A stretch of DNA of 64,000 nt, taken from assembly GCF_005233515.1 (NCBI RefSeq), contig NZ_QFZZ01000011.1, positions 62,001 through 126,000 on the forward strand, given 5' to 3'. Positions within the stretch are counted from its first letter, which is position 1. Each line of letters begins with the position of its first letter. The position numbers and the translations under genes are program-made. Of this stretch, positions 1 through 7,712 are shown in pieces. Source of the DNA: Pseudomonas sp. CFBP13508. Its GTDB lineage: Bacteria > Pseudomonadota > Gammaproteobacteria > Pseudomonadales > Pseudomonadaceae. The notes below the pieces were generated by a model. It was not told the DNA's origin, made no database searches, and saw nothing but the letters and a program-made list of their open reading frames with translations.

Positions 1-276
1 CATCAACAGCGGCGTCACCAGCCACGGTACGAAAGCACTGATTGCCAGTGCCGACGGCACGAGGATCAGTTTGTTGACGAACGAACCCTTGGCCACCGCC
101 CAGACCACGGGAATTTCCCGCTCGGCGCGTACACCCGAAACCTGCTGGGCGTTGAGCGCCAAGTCGTCACCGAGCACGCCGGCAGTCTTCTTCGCGGCCA
201 TTTTCGTCATCAATGCAACGTCATCCAGAACGGTGGCGATGTCATCGATCAGCACCAGCAAACTGCTTCCTGCCAT
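1..276 (-). CDS. DUF808 (YedI-type) inner-membrane protein, 3' end off the window
   Basis: The first 92 residues are visible; the gene reads leftwards and its C-terminus lies outside the window. The N-terminus (MAGSSLLVLIDDIATVLDDV, then KKTAGVLGDDLALNAQQVSG and REIPVVWAVAKGS) is the hallmark of the DUF808 family that includes E. coli YedI, a multi-pass inner-membrane protein of unknown function. The first hydrophobic segment (LILVPSALAISAFVPWLVTPLL) begins near residue 71. It is divergent from the downstream TetR-type gene, with about 135 bp between the two starts. Family assignment is secure; function is not known. Confidence 0.85.
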   Translation of the reverse strand, partial: MAGSSLLVLIDDIATVLDDVALMTKMAAKKTAGVLGDDLALNAQQVSGVRAEREIPVVWAVAKGSFVNKLILVPSALAISAFVPWLVTPLLM

Positions 277-411
277 GAATCCTGTTTCCTTCTGTGTATG
301 AATGTTGCCAAGCATAACGCGACCGCCGGCCACAGGCTGCATTGTTGAGCGCCGCTCAAGGCCGGTGCTACCATGCGCCACCGCCAGAACAGGCAAGGAA
401 CCACCGGGTTT

Positions 412-1020
412 ATGAGCACAATCCGCGAGCGTAACAAAGAACTGATCCTGCGCGCCGCCAGCGAAGAGTTTGCCGACAAGGGCTTCGCGGCGACCAAAAC
501 CAGCGACATCGCCGCCAAGGCGGGATTGCCCAAGCCCAACGTCTACTACTACTTCAAATCCAAGGAAAACCTCTATCGCGAGGTGCTGGAAAGCATCATC
601 GAGCCGATTCTGCAGGCCTCGACCCCGTTCAACCCGGACGGCGTGCCGAGCGAGGTGCTGAGCGGCTACATCCGCTCGAAGATCCGCATCTCCCGCGACC
701 TGCCCTACGCCTCCAAGGTGTTCGCCAGCGAAATCATGCACGGCGCCCCGCACCTGAGCGCCGACCTGGTCGAGCAGCTCAACGCCCAGGCCAAACACAA
801 CATCGCCTGCATCCAGAGCTGGATCGACCGCGGCCAGATCGCCCCGATCGACCCCAACCACCTGATGTTCAGCATCTGGGCCGCGACCCAGACCTATGCC
901 GACTTCGACTGGCAGATTTCCGCGGTGACCGGAAAGGACAAGCTCGATGAAGCCGATTATGAAGCGGCCGCGCAGACGATCATCCGGTTGGTGTTGAAGG
1001 GGTGTGAGCCGGATCAGTGA
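412..1020 (+). CDS. TetR-family transcriptional regulator, RutR-like
   Basis: A 202-residue TetR regulator. The N-terminal HTH (about residues 8-55, with TKTSDIAAKAGLPKPNVYYY and FKSKENLY) binds DNA. The C-terminal half (SRDLPYASKVFASEIMHGAP, IDPNHLMFSIWAATQTYADF) closely follows the ligand domain of E. coli RutR, which senses uracil/thymine. The ATG at 412 is chosen because the MST start matches family N-termini; an in-frame start at 373 would add 13 atypical residues. Its place just before the GlcG-like and glyoxylate genes suggests a role in purine/pyrimidine or glyoxylate control, but no RutR-type box (TTGACCA-N2-TGGTCAA) was seen here, so the target is inferred. Confidence 0.85.
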   Translation: MSTIRERNKELILRAASEEFADKGFAATKTSDIAAKAGLPKPNVYYYFKSKENLYREVLESIIEPILQASTPFNPDGVPSEVLSGYIRSKIRISRDLPYASKVFASEIMHGAPHLSADLVEQLNAQAKHNIACIQSWIDRGQIAPIDPNHLMFSIWAATQTYADFDWQISAVTGKDKLDEADYEAAAQTIIRLVLKGCEPDQ

Positions 1021-1035
1021 GATCGGGGGAACCGC

Positions 1036-1100
1036 TTCGCGAGCAGGCTCGCTCCCACATTTGGAATGCATTCCCCTGTGGGAGCGAGCCTGCTCGCGAA
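1036..1100. repeat. REP doublet (REPIN), downstream flank of the RAYT gene
   Basis: Two inverted 24-bp REPs (1036-1059 and 1077-1100) of the Pseudomonas type beginning TTCGCGAGC and ending CTCCCACA. They are separated by a 17-bp spacer containing TTGGAATGCATTCCCC and form one long hairpin. It lies 22 bp beyond the stop codon of the RAYT transposase, its presumed mobiliser. Confidence 0.9.
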
Positions 1101-1122
1101 TGGCCGCACCGCAGATCTCAAC

Positions 1123-1581
1123 TCATAACCAGATCGAATCCCACAACGGATAGTCGCCAAGGCTTTTGACCAGCCCTGCCCGCAATGGGTTGGCAATGAC
1201 ATACCGAGCCATCTTCACCAGATTCTCCTCTTTACGCAGTGCACGGTCATGGAAGCCAGGTTGCCAAAGGCTGTTCTTTCGACCGGTCGAAAGCTTTACC
1301 GCTTTGGTGCTGAGGGATTTGGTTCGCTGCATCAATTCGCCGAGCGAGCCACTCTTCAATTCAATCAGCCAGTGAAAGTGATCTGGCATTACGACCCAAG
1401 CCAGAGAATTGGCCAATCCCGTTTCCTCAACTGCCCGGAATTGGCTTACAAGCATTCTGCCAAGGAAGAAATCGCTGAATACGGGTTCTCTCCCGGCGGT
1501 ATTGGCGGTCAGAAGGTAAATGCGGTTGTGTTCTGAATAGCGTCCGATGCGTAAGCGATGTGAAGCAGATAAACCCGGCAT
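1123..1581 (-). CDS. REP-associated tyrosine transposase (RAYT, Y1 / IS200-like)
   Basis: A 152-residue single-domain Y1 transposase. The metal-binding HxH is seen at H68-F-H70 in VVMPDHFHWLIE, and the catalytic tyrosine is probably Y127 in ARYVIANPLRAGLV. Both belong to the RAYT family, single-copy domesticated relatives of IS200/IS605 transposases thought to process REP DNA. Length and motifs look intact, so it may be active. A REP pair lies on each side (1036-1100 and 1678-1770), the classic arrangement. No terminal inverted repeats or target duplication are seen, so it is not a self-mobile IS. Confidence 0.9.
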   Translation of the reverse strand: MPGLSASHRLRIGRYSEHNRIYLLTANTAGREPVFSDFFLGRMLVSQFRAVEETGLANSLAWVVMPDHFHWLIELKSGSLGELMQRTKSLSTKAVKLSTGRKNSLWQPGFHDRALRKEENLVKMARYVIANPLRAGLVKSLGDYPLWDSIWL

Positions 1582-1677
1582 TCCGTTGCCTTCTCATAGG
1601 TTGATCATGAGAAGGCTAGCCGTGGAGATCGCAAAGGGAGCGTCAGACTTTTAGCAAGATGTGTAGCGCAGATCCTA

Positions 1678-1770
1678 TTCGCGAGCAGGCTCGCTCCCAC
1701 AGGGGCTTTCGAACACTCGAACACTTTGTGTCCAACCCAAACTCAATGTGGGAGCGAGCCTGCTCGCGAA
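1678..1770. repeat. REP doublet (REPIN), upstream flank of the RAYT gene
   Basis: Inverted REPs at 1678-1701 and 1747-1770 with a 45-bp spacer. The repeat unit is the same as at 1036-1100. It lies between the start of the RAYT gene and the end of the GlcG-like gene. Confidence 0.9.
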
Positions 1771-1793
1771 AGCGGTTATTCAGACACTGACAT

Positions 1794-2234
1794 TCAAACA
1801 GTCACCCCGCCATCCGCCCTCAAATCCAGCGCCTCTACCGCTTTAATTGCCACCTGCTCGTCGACATCCGACAAATCCCCACTGATCCCGATCGCGCCGA
1901 GCACTTCACCGGCCTGGTTGCGAATCAGCACGCCACCAGGTGCCGGGACGACGCTGCCCTGCCCCATGCTGTTCAACGAAGAAAAAAACGCCGGGCGTTG
2001 TTGGGCGTCCTGGGCGAGAAGGCGTGAGCCTTTGCCCAAGGCGATGGCGCCCCAGGCTTTGCCGATGGCGATGTTCGGGCGCAGCAGGCTGGCGCCGTCT
2101 TCGCGTTGCAGGGCGATCAGGTGGCCGCCGGTGTCGAGCACCGCGATGGTCAGCGGCGCGGCGTTGATGCCGCGTCCTGCGTTGATGGCTTCGCTGACCA
2201 GGTTGACTGCGACTTTCAAGGTTAAAGCGCTCAT
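1794..2234 (-). CDS. GlcG/HbpS-family protein
   Basis: A 146-residue protein matching the GlcG/HbpS (DUF336) fold: an N-terminal helix followed by PLTIAVLDTGGHLIALQREDGA and a C-terminal GAIGISGDLSDVDEQVA motif, both signatures of the family. Some members bind haem; others occur in glycolate/glyoxylate operons without a defined role. No signal peptide is visible, so it is probably cytoplasmic. It is transcribed away from gcl, sharing a 268-bp divergent region, which supports an accessory role in glyoxylate metabolism. The biochemical function is unknown. Confidence 0.8.
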   Translation of the reverse strand: MSALTLKVAVNLVSEAINAGRGINAAPLTIAVLDTGGHLIALQREDGASLLRPNIAIGKAWGAIALGKGSRLLAQDAQQRPAFFSSLNSMGQGSVVPAPGGVLIRNQAGEVLGAIGISGDLSDVDEQVAIKAVEALDLRADGGVTV

Positions 2235-2269
2235 GGTGCCGTCCTCATTTTGTTATAGGGAAAGTCGTG

Positions 2270-2294
2270 GGACTGCGCGTTTGTGCCGCAGTCC
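2270..2294. promoter_or_regulatory. Inverted repeat GGACTGCG / CGCAGTCC in the gcl divergent region
   Basis: An 8-bp perfect inverted repeat (2270-2277 and 2287-2294) with a 9-bp centre, 36 bp upstream of the GlcG-like start. It could be an operator or a hairpin in that gene's leader; nothing separates the two readings. Confidence 0.35.
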
Positions 2295-2327
2295 GATGAC
2301 ACAAATAGAACACAATGAAGTATATTT

Positions 2328-2337
2328 TTGTATACAA
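2328..2337. promoter_or_regulatory. Palindrome TTGTATACAA, copy 1 of the gcl operator candidate
   Basis: A perfect 10-bp palindrome in the 268-bp region between the GlcG-like gene and gcl, 165 bp upstream of gcl. The identical decamer recurs at 2466. A GT-core-AC layout is typical of GntR/FadR-type operators; the cognate regulator is inferred, not seen. Confidence 0.5.
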
Positions 2338-2465
2338 TAATTCTCGAAAAGCGCCACATGCGACGAAAAGCCACAGCACAGCGGGCTTCCGACGAATGAA
2401 ACAGGCGCTTGAGAAAATGGATTGACCTGCGCCGTCCGCCGTGAATACACTCTGCGCAAAGCCAC

Positions 2466-2475
2466 TTGTATACAA
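2466..2475. promoter_or_regulatory. Palindrome TTGTATACAA, copy 2, next to gcl
   Basis: Identical to the decamer at 2328-2337 and 27 bp before the gcl ATG, where a bound protein would block transcription or initiation. Two exact copies 138 bp apart suggest cooperative or looping repression of the glyoxylate operon. Confidence 0.55.
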
Positions 2476-2502
2476 TTACAAAACGTAAAGAGGCACAAAA
2501 CC

Positions 2503-4278
2503 ATGAGCAAAATGAGAGCAATCGAAGCCGCCGTTCTGGTGATGCGCCGTGAAGGGGTTGATACCGCTTTTGGCATCCCGGGCGCAGCGATCAACCCGCT
2601 GTACTCCGCCTTGCAGAAGGTCGGTGGCATCGATCACGTCCTTGCTCGCCACGTTGAAGGCGCCTCGCACATGGCCGAGGGCTACACCCGCACCAAGGCC
2701 GGCAACATCGGCGTGTGCATCGGCACGTCCGGCCCGGCCGGTACCGACATGGTCACCGGGCTCTACAGCGCCTCGGCCGACTCGATTCCAATCCTCTGCA
2801 TCACCGGGCAAGCACCTCGCGCCCGTATGCATAAAGAAGACTTCCAGGCAGTCGACATCACCAGCATCGTCAAGCCAGTGACCAAGTGGGCGACCACCGT
2901 TCTGGAGCCGGGCCAGGTGCCTTACGCGTTCCAGAAAGCTTTCTATGAAATGCGCTCCGGCCGTCCAGGCCCGGTGCTGATCGATCTGCCGTTCGACGTG
3001 CAGATGGCCGAGATCGAATTCGACATCGACGCTTACCAACCGCTGCCATTGGCCAAACCGACCGCAACCCGCGTACAGGTCGAGAAGGCTCTGGCGCTGC
3101 TGGATCAGGCCGAGCGTCCATTGCTGGTCGGCGGCGGCGGCATCATCAACGCCGACGCTAGCGACCTGCTGGTGGAGTTCGCCGAGCTGACCGGTATTCC
3201 AGTCATCCCGACCCTGATGGGCTGGGGCACCATCCCGGACGATCACCCGCTGATGGTCGGCATGGTTGGTCTGCAGACGTCGCACCGTTACGGCAACGCG
3301 ACGATGCTCAAATCCGACGTAGTGCTGGGCATCGGTAACCGTTGGGCCAACCGTCACACCGGTTCGGTGGATGTCTACACCGAAGGCCGCAAGTTCATTC
3401 ACGTCGACATCGAAGGCACGCAGATCGGCCGCGTGTTCACCCCGGATCTGGGCATCGTTTCCGACGCCGCCGCAGCGCTGACCGTGTTCATCGAAGTCGC
3501 CCGTGAATGGCAAGCCGCCGGCAAGCTGAAGAACCGCAGCGCCTGGCTGCAGGATTGCCAGCAGCGCAAGGCCAGCCTGCATCGCAAGACCCACTTCGAC
3601 AACGTGCCGGTCAAACCGCAGCGCGTTTACGAAGAAATGAACCAGGTGTTCGGCAAGGACACCTGCTACGTCAGCACCATCGGTCTGTCGCAGATTGCCG
3701 GCGCGCAGTTCCTGCACGTCTACAAGCCGCGTCACTGGATCAACTGCGGCCAGGCCGGCCCGTTGGGCTGGACCATTCCGGCGGCGCTGGGCGTGGTGAA
3801 GGCCGATCCGAACCGCAAAGTCGTGGCCCTGTCGGGGGACTATGATTTCCAGTTCATGATCGAAGAACTGGCGGTCGGCGCTCAGTTCAAACTGCCGTAC
3901 ATCCACGTCGTGGTGAACAACTCGTACCTGGGCCTGATCCGTCAGGCGCAGCGCGGGTTCGAAATGGACTACTGCGTGCAGCTGTCCTTCGATAACCTGA
4001 ATGCGCCGGAACTCAACGGTTACGGGGTTGACCACATCGCAGTCGCCGAAGGCCTCGGCTGCAAGGCGCTGCGTGTGTTCGAACCGTCGGAAATCGCCCC
4101 TGCCCTGCGCAAGGCCGAACAGATGATCGAAGAGTTCAAGGTGCCGGTGATCGTCGAGATCATTCTGGAGCGTGTGACCAACATCTCCATGGGTACCGAG
4201 ATCAACGCGGTCAACGAGTTCGAAGACCTGGCACTGGTCGGCAATGACGCGCCGACGGCGATTTCGTTGCTCGATTAA
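2503..4278 (+). CDS. gcl: Glyoxylate carboligase
   Basis: A 591-residue thiamine-diphosphate enzyme that condenses two glyoxylates to tartronate semialdehyde plus CO2. The N-terminal ThDP pyrimidine domain carries ARHVEGASHMAEGY, with Val51 where other ThDP enzymes have the catalytic Glu; this is the known peculiarity of Gcl. The C-terminal domain has the ThDP/Mg motif starting SGDYDFQFM and continuing to VVNNSYLG. The ATG at 2503 gives the usual family length; a start at 2422 would add 27 residues that include the operator region. It is first of the gcl-hyi-glxR-ttuD-pyk run, which takes allantoin- or glycolate-derived glyoxylate to central metabolism. Confidence 0.97.
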   Translation: MSKMRAIEAAVLVMRREGVDTAFGIPGAAINPLYSALQKVGGIDHVLARHVEGASHMAEGYTRTKAGNIGVCIGTSGPAGTDMVTGLYSASADSIPILCITGQAPRARMHKEDFQAVDITSIVKPVTKWATTVLEPGQVPYAFQKAFYEMRSGRPGPVLIDLPFDVQMAEIEFDIDAYQPLPLAKPTATRVQVEKALALLDQAERPLLVGGGGIINADASDLLVEFAELTGIPVIPTLMGWGTIPDDHPLMVGMVGLQTSHRYGNATMLKSDVVLGIGNRWANRHTGSVDVYTEGRKFIHVDIEGTQIGRVFTPDLGIVSDAAAALTVFIEVAREWQAAGKLKNRSAWLQDCQQRKASLHRKTHFDNVPVKPQRVYEEMNQVFGKDTCYVSTIGLSQIAGAQFLHVYKPRHWINCGQAGPLGWTIPAALGVVKADPNRKVVALSGDYDFQFMIEELAVGAQFKLPYIHVVVNNSYLGLIRQAQRGFEMDYCVQLSFDNLNAPELNGYGVDHIAVAEGLGCKALRVFEPSEIAPALRKAEQMIEEFKVPVIVEIILERVTNISMGTEINAVNEFEDLALVGNDAPTAISLLD

Positions 4279-4292
4279 CTGCTGACTGCTCT

Positions 4293-4460
4293 CCCTGTGG
4301 GAGCGAGCCTGTGTGGTGAGGGGATTTATCCCCGTTAGGGCGCGAAGCGGCCTCAAAACCTGAAACCGCGGCGTATCAGGTACACCGCATACAATGGTTT
4401 ACGACTGCTTCGCAGCCGAACGGGGATAAATCCCCTCGCCACAGCTCGCTCCCACAGGGG
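4293..4460. repeat. Compound inverted repeat (GGGGATTTATCCCC-type element)
   Basis: Fills most of the 209-bp gcl-hyi gap. Left arm 4293-4336 holds CCCTGTGGGAGCGAGC then GAGGGGATTTATCCCCGTT; the right arm repeats this in inverse order to 4460. The GGGGATAAATCCCC core is itself a hairpin. A single core with the same flanks recurs at 5313-5337, so this is a dispersed REP-like family. It may shape mRNA stability within the operon. Confidence 0.75.
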
Positions 4461-4487
4461 ACCTCACAAGATTTACGGGAGACCACC

Positions 4488-5270
4488 ATGCCGCGTTTCG
4501 CAGCCAACCTGTCCATGCTGTTCACCGAACAGGATTTCCTTGCCCGTTTCGACGCCGCCGCCAAGGCCGGTTTCAGTGGCGTGGAATACCTGTTCCCGTA
4601 CGACTTCAGCTCGGCTGAAATCAAGGCAAAACTCGAGGCCAACGGGCTGACCCAAGTGCTGTTCAACCTGCCGGCCGGTGACTGGGCCAAGGGCGAGCGC
4701 GGTATTGCCTGCCTGCCGGATCGGGTCGAAGAATTCCGCGCCGGGGTTGATCTGGCGAGCGCCTACGCACAAGTGCTGGGCAACACTCAGGTCAACTGCC
4801 TGGCCGGTATCCGCCCGCAAGGCGTTGACGATGCCACCGTGGAAAAGACCTTCGTCGCCAACCTCAAATACGCCGCCGACAAGCTGCAAGCGGTGGGCAT
4901 CAAACTGGTGATGGAAGCGATCAACACCCGCGACATCCCGGGCTTCTACCTGAACAACACGGCGCAAGCCCTGTCGATTCGCGAACAGGTCGGCAGCGCC
5001 AATCTGTTCCTGCAATACGACATCTATCACATGCAAATCATGGAAGGCGATCTGGCCCGCACCCTGCAATCGCACCTGGGCGAGATCAACCACGTGCAAC
5101 TCGCGGACAACCCGGGGCGCAACGAGCCGGGCACCGGTGAAATCAACTACCGCTTCCTGTTCGAACACCTTGATCGCATCGGCTATCAGGGTTGGGTCGG
5201 TTGCGAGTACAAACCGCTGACCACCACCGAAGCGGGCCTGGGTTGGTTGAAAACCCATAACGCAATCTGA
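4488..5270 (+). CDS. hyi: Hydroxypyruvate isomerase
   Basis: A 260-residue TIM-barrel of the Hyi/xylose-isomerase-like superfamily, interconverting hydroxypyruvate and tartronate semialdehyde. Family stretches are RFAANLSMLFTE at the N-terminus, VMEAINTRDIPGFYL around residue 145 (the Glu is a metal ligand in the family), LQYDIYHMQIMEGD and HVQLADNPGRNEPGTGEINY. Length is as expected (258-260). It starts at an ATG after GGGAGACCACC. It shares the operon with gcl and glxR. Confidence 0.95.
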   Translation: MPRFAANLSMLFTEQDFLARFDAAAKAGFSGVEYLFPYDFSSAEIKAKLEANGLTQVLFNLPAGDWAKGERGIACLPDRVEEFRAGVDLASAYAQVLGNTQVNCLAGIRPQGVDDATVEKTFVANLKYAADKLQAVGIKLVMEAINTRDIPGFYLNNTAQALSIREQVGSANLFLQYDIYHMQIMEGDLARTLQSHLGEINHVQLADNPGRNEPGTGEINYRFLFEHLDRIGYQGWVGCEYKPLTTTEAGLGWLKTHNAI

Positions 5271-5312
5271 TTGACCACGCACTGCAAAAAATCTGGGGCA
5301 GCTGCGCTGCCC

Positions 5313-5337
5313 AACGGGGATAAATCCCCTCGCCACA
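5313..5337. repeat. Single GGGGATAAATCCCC-type repeat
   Basis: A 25-bp match to the right arm of the element at 4293-4460, containing the self-complementary GGGGA-TAAA-TCCCC. It lies in the 119-bp hyi-glxR gap. Confidence 0.65.
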
Positions 5338-5389
5338 AAAGCTCACCAGCCATGGGTTGGGGGCACGACAAAAACAAGAGGATTTTCTC

Positions 5390-6283
5390 ATGGCTAAAAT
5401 CGGATTCATCGGCACCGGCATCATGGGCCACCCAATGGCGGCGAACCTGCAGAAAGCCGGTCACAGCCTGTTCCTGTCGCAACACCACGACGCTGCCCCG
5501 GCCGATCTGGTCGCCGCTGGCGCCGTCGCCCTGGCCAATCCGCGCGAAGTGGCGCAGGAAGCCGAATTCATCATCGTCATGGTTCCGGATACCCCGCAGG
5601 TCGATGACGTGCTGTTCCGCGCCGACGGTGTTGCGGCTGGTATCGGCAAGGGCAAAGTGGTCATCGACATGAGCTCGATTTCGCCGACCGCGACCAAAGC
5701 CTTCGCCGCCAAGATCAATGAGAAAGGCGCGCAGTACCTCGACGCTCCGGTATCCGGCGGTGAAGTCGGAGCCAAGGCCGCGACCCTGAGCATCATGGTC
5801 GGTGGCGACGCCGATGCCTTCGAACGCGCCCTGCCGCTGTTCCAGGCCATGGGCAAGAACATCACCCTGGTCGGTGGCAATGGCGATGGTCAGACTGCCA
5901 AGGTCGCGAATCAGATCATTGTCGCGCTGAACATTCAGGCCGTTGCAGAAGCACTGTTGTTCGCTTCGAAAAACGGTGCCGACCCGGCCAAAGTGCGTGA
6001 AGCGCTGATGGGCGGTTTCGCTTCTTCGAAGATTCTCGAAGTGCACGGCGAGCGCATGATCAAAGGCACCTTCGACCCGGGCTTCCGCATCAGCCTGCAC
6101 CAGAAGGACCTGAACCTGGCCCTGCAAGGCGCCAAGGAGCTGAACATCAACCTGCCGAACACCGCCAACGCCCAGCAAGTGTTCAGCACCTGCGCCGCCA
6201 TCGGTGGCAGCAACTGGGACCACTCGGCGCTGATCAAGGGCCTGGAACACATGGCCAATTTCTCGATTCGCGACAACAAATAA
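5390..6283 (+). CDS. glxR: 2-hydroxy-3-oxopropionate (tartronate semialdehyde) reductase
   Basis: A 297-residue beta-hydroxyacid dehydrogenase reducing tartronate semialdehyde to D-glycerate with NAD(P)H. The N-terminal Rossmann motif is GFIGTGIMGHPMA (5-17), the substrate-binding signature is DAPVSGGEVGA (118-128), and the catalytic lysine is K171 in GQTAKVANQ. The start at 5390 (MAKIGFIG) follows AAGAGG and fits the family; an in-frame start at 5357 is in atypical sequence. It acts directly on the Gcl product. Confidence 0.96.
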   Translation: MAKIGFIGTGIMGHPMAANLQKAGHSLFLSQHHDAAPADLVAAGAVALANPREVAQEAEFIIVMVPDTPQVDDVLFRADGVAAGIGKGKVVIDMSSISPTATKAFAAKINEKGAQYLDAPVSGGEVGAKAATLSIMVGGDADAFERALPLFQAMGKNITLVGGNGDGQTAKVANQIIVALNIQAVAEALLFASKNGADPAKVREALMGGFASSKILEVHGERMIKGTFDPGFRISLHQKDLNLALQGAKELNINLPNTANAQQVFSTCAAIGGSNWDHSALIKGLEHMANFSIRDNK

Positions 6284-6299
6284 AGCCTGCACAAAACCC

Positions 6300-6389
6300 T
6301 GTGGGAGCGAGCCTGCTCGCGAAAGCGGCTTCACATTCAACATCCAAGTTGGCTGACATACCGCGTTCGCGAGCAGGCTCGCTCCCACA
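6300..6389. repeat. REP doublet (REPIN) in the glxR-ttuD gap
   Basis: Inverted REPs at 6300-6323 and 6366-6389 with a 42-bp spacer, between glxR and ttuD inside the glyoxylate operon. Such hairpins can partly terminate or stabilise mRNA, so ttuD-pyk expression may differ from gcl-glxR. Confidence 0.9.
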
Positions 6390-6437
6390 AGGGATCTGAG
6401 TCGCCCATTCGAATAACAAGAATTCCGGGAGCCCGCC

Positions 6438-7712
6438 ATGTCGGTCGATCCGCAACAACTGCTGCGCGAGCTGTTTGCCACAGCCATCGACGCGGCGCAT
6501 CCGAACCAAGTCCTCGAAGCCCATTTGCCTGCCGATCGCAGCGGTCGAGTGATCGTCATCGGCGCCGGCAAAGCCGCTGCTGCCATGGCGCAAGTGGTCG
6601 AGCGTTGCTGGGAGGGTGAAGTCACCGGCCTGGTGGTGACCCGCTACGGCCACGGCGCCCCGTGCGAAAAAATCGAAGTGGTCGAAGCCGCGCATCCGGT
6701 GCCGGACGCCGCCGGTCTGGCCGTGGCCAAACGCGTGCTGGAGCTGGTCAGCAACCTGACTGAAGAGGACCGCGTGATCTTCCTGCTCTCCGGCGGCGGC
6801 TCTGCCCTGCTCGCCTTGCCGGCCGAAGGCATCACCCTTGCCGACAAGCAGTCGATCAACAAGGCCTTGCTCAAATCCGGCGCGACCATCGGCGAGATGA
6901 ACTGCGTGCGCAAGCACCTCTCGGCGATCAAGGGCGGCCGCCTCGGCAAGGCCTGCTGGCCGGCGACGGTTTACACCTACGCGATTTCCGATGTGCCCGG
7001 CGACCTCGCCACGGTCATCGCTTCCGGCCCGACCGTGGCCGACCCGAGCACTTCCGCCGAAGCCTTGGCGATCATCAAGCGCTACGGCATCGACATTCCC
7101 GCCTCCGTGCGCACCTGGCTGCAAAGCCCGGAATCGGAAACGGTCAAACCCGGCGACCCGAGCCTGGCACGCAGCCATTTCCAGTTGATCGCCCGCCCGC
7201 AGCAATCGCTGGATGCCGCTGCGGTGAAATGCCGTCAGGCCGGTTTCAGCACGCTGGTCCTCGGCGACCTCGAAGGCGAATCCCGTGAAGTGGCGAAAGT
7301 CCACGCCGGCATCGCCCGACAGATCATCAATCACGGCCAGCCACTGGCGGCGCCCTGCGTGATTCTCTCCGGCGGTGAGACCACGGTAACCGTGCGCGGC
7401 AATGGCCGTGGCGGGCGTAACGCCGAATTCCTCCTCAGCCTGACCGACAGTCTCAAGGGCCAGCCCGGCGTCTACGCACTGGCCGGCGACACCGATGGCA
7501 TCGACGGCTCGGAAGACAACGCCGGCGCAATCATGACCCCGGACAGCTACGCCCGCGCCGCCGCACTGGGTCTGAGCGCCAGCGACGAGCTGGATAACAA
7601 CAACGGCTACGGCTACTTCCAGGCGCTCGATGCGCTGATCGTCACCGAGCCGACCCGCACCAATGTCAACGACTTCCGCGCCATTCTGATCCTTGAGAAC
7701 TGCAAATCATGA
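6438..7712 (+). CDS. ttuD: Glycerate 2-kinase (TtuD/GckA family; often annotated hydroxypyruvate reductase)
   Basis: A 424-residue protein of the DUF4147 + MOFRL architecture. The N-terminal domain has VIGAGKAAAAMAQ (about 37-49) and FLLSGGGSALLALP (about 115-128). The C-terminal MOFRL domain has CVILSGGETTVTVRGNGRGG and ALAGDTDGIDGSEDNAGA. The family phosphorylates D-glycerate to 2-phosphoglycerate; older tartrate-pathway work named it hydroxypyruvate reductase. In this operon the kinase role fits: it follows GlxR and precedes pyruvate kinase. Its stop overlaps the pyk start (ATGA). Confidence 0.92.
   Translation: MSVDPQQLLRELFATAIDAAHPNQVLEAHLPADRSGRVIVIGAGKAAAAMAQVVERCWEGEVTGLVVTRYGHGAPCEKIEVVEAAHPVPDAAGLAVAKRVLELVSNLTEEDRVIFLLSGGGSALLALPAEGITLADKQSINKALLKSGATIGEMNCVRKHLSAIKGGRLGKACWPATVYTYAISDVPGDLATVIASGPTVADPSTSAEALAIIKRYGIDIPASVRTWLQSPESETVKPGDPSLARSHFQLIARPQQSLDAAAVKCRQAGFSTLVLGDLEGESREVAKVHAGIARQIINHGQPLAAPCVILSGGETTVTVRGNGRGGRNAEFLLSLTDSLKGQPGVYALAGDTDGIDGSEDNAGAIMTPDSYARAAALGLSASDELDNNNGYGYFQALDALIVTEPTRTNVNDFRAILILENCKS

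Noticed and set aside
1036..1100. REP hairpins as ordinary rho-independent terminators
   Set aside because: They lack T runs and recur with the same sequence in many contexts, including inside operons; they are mobile repeats that may only secondarily affect transcription.
2476..4356. Long open frame of 626 codons antisense to gcl
   Set aside because: It is the complement of a GC-rich, codon-biased gene; its protein is His/Arg/Val-rich with no domain, and gcl on the other strand is complete. The same holds for long antisense frames under pyk, flhA, ccmF, cheA and fliI.
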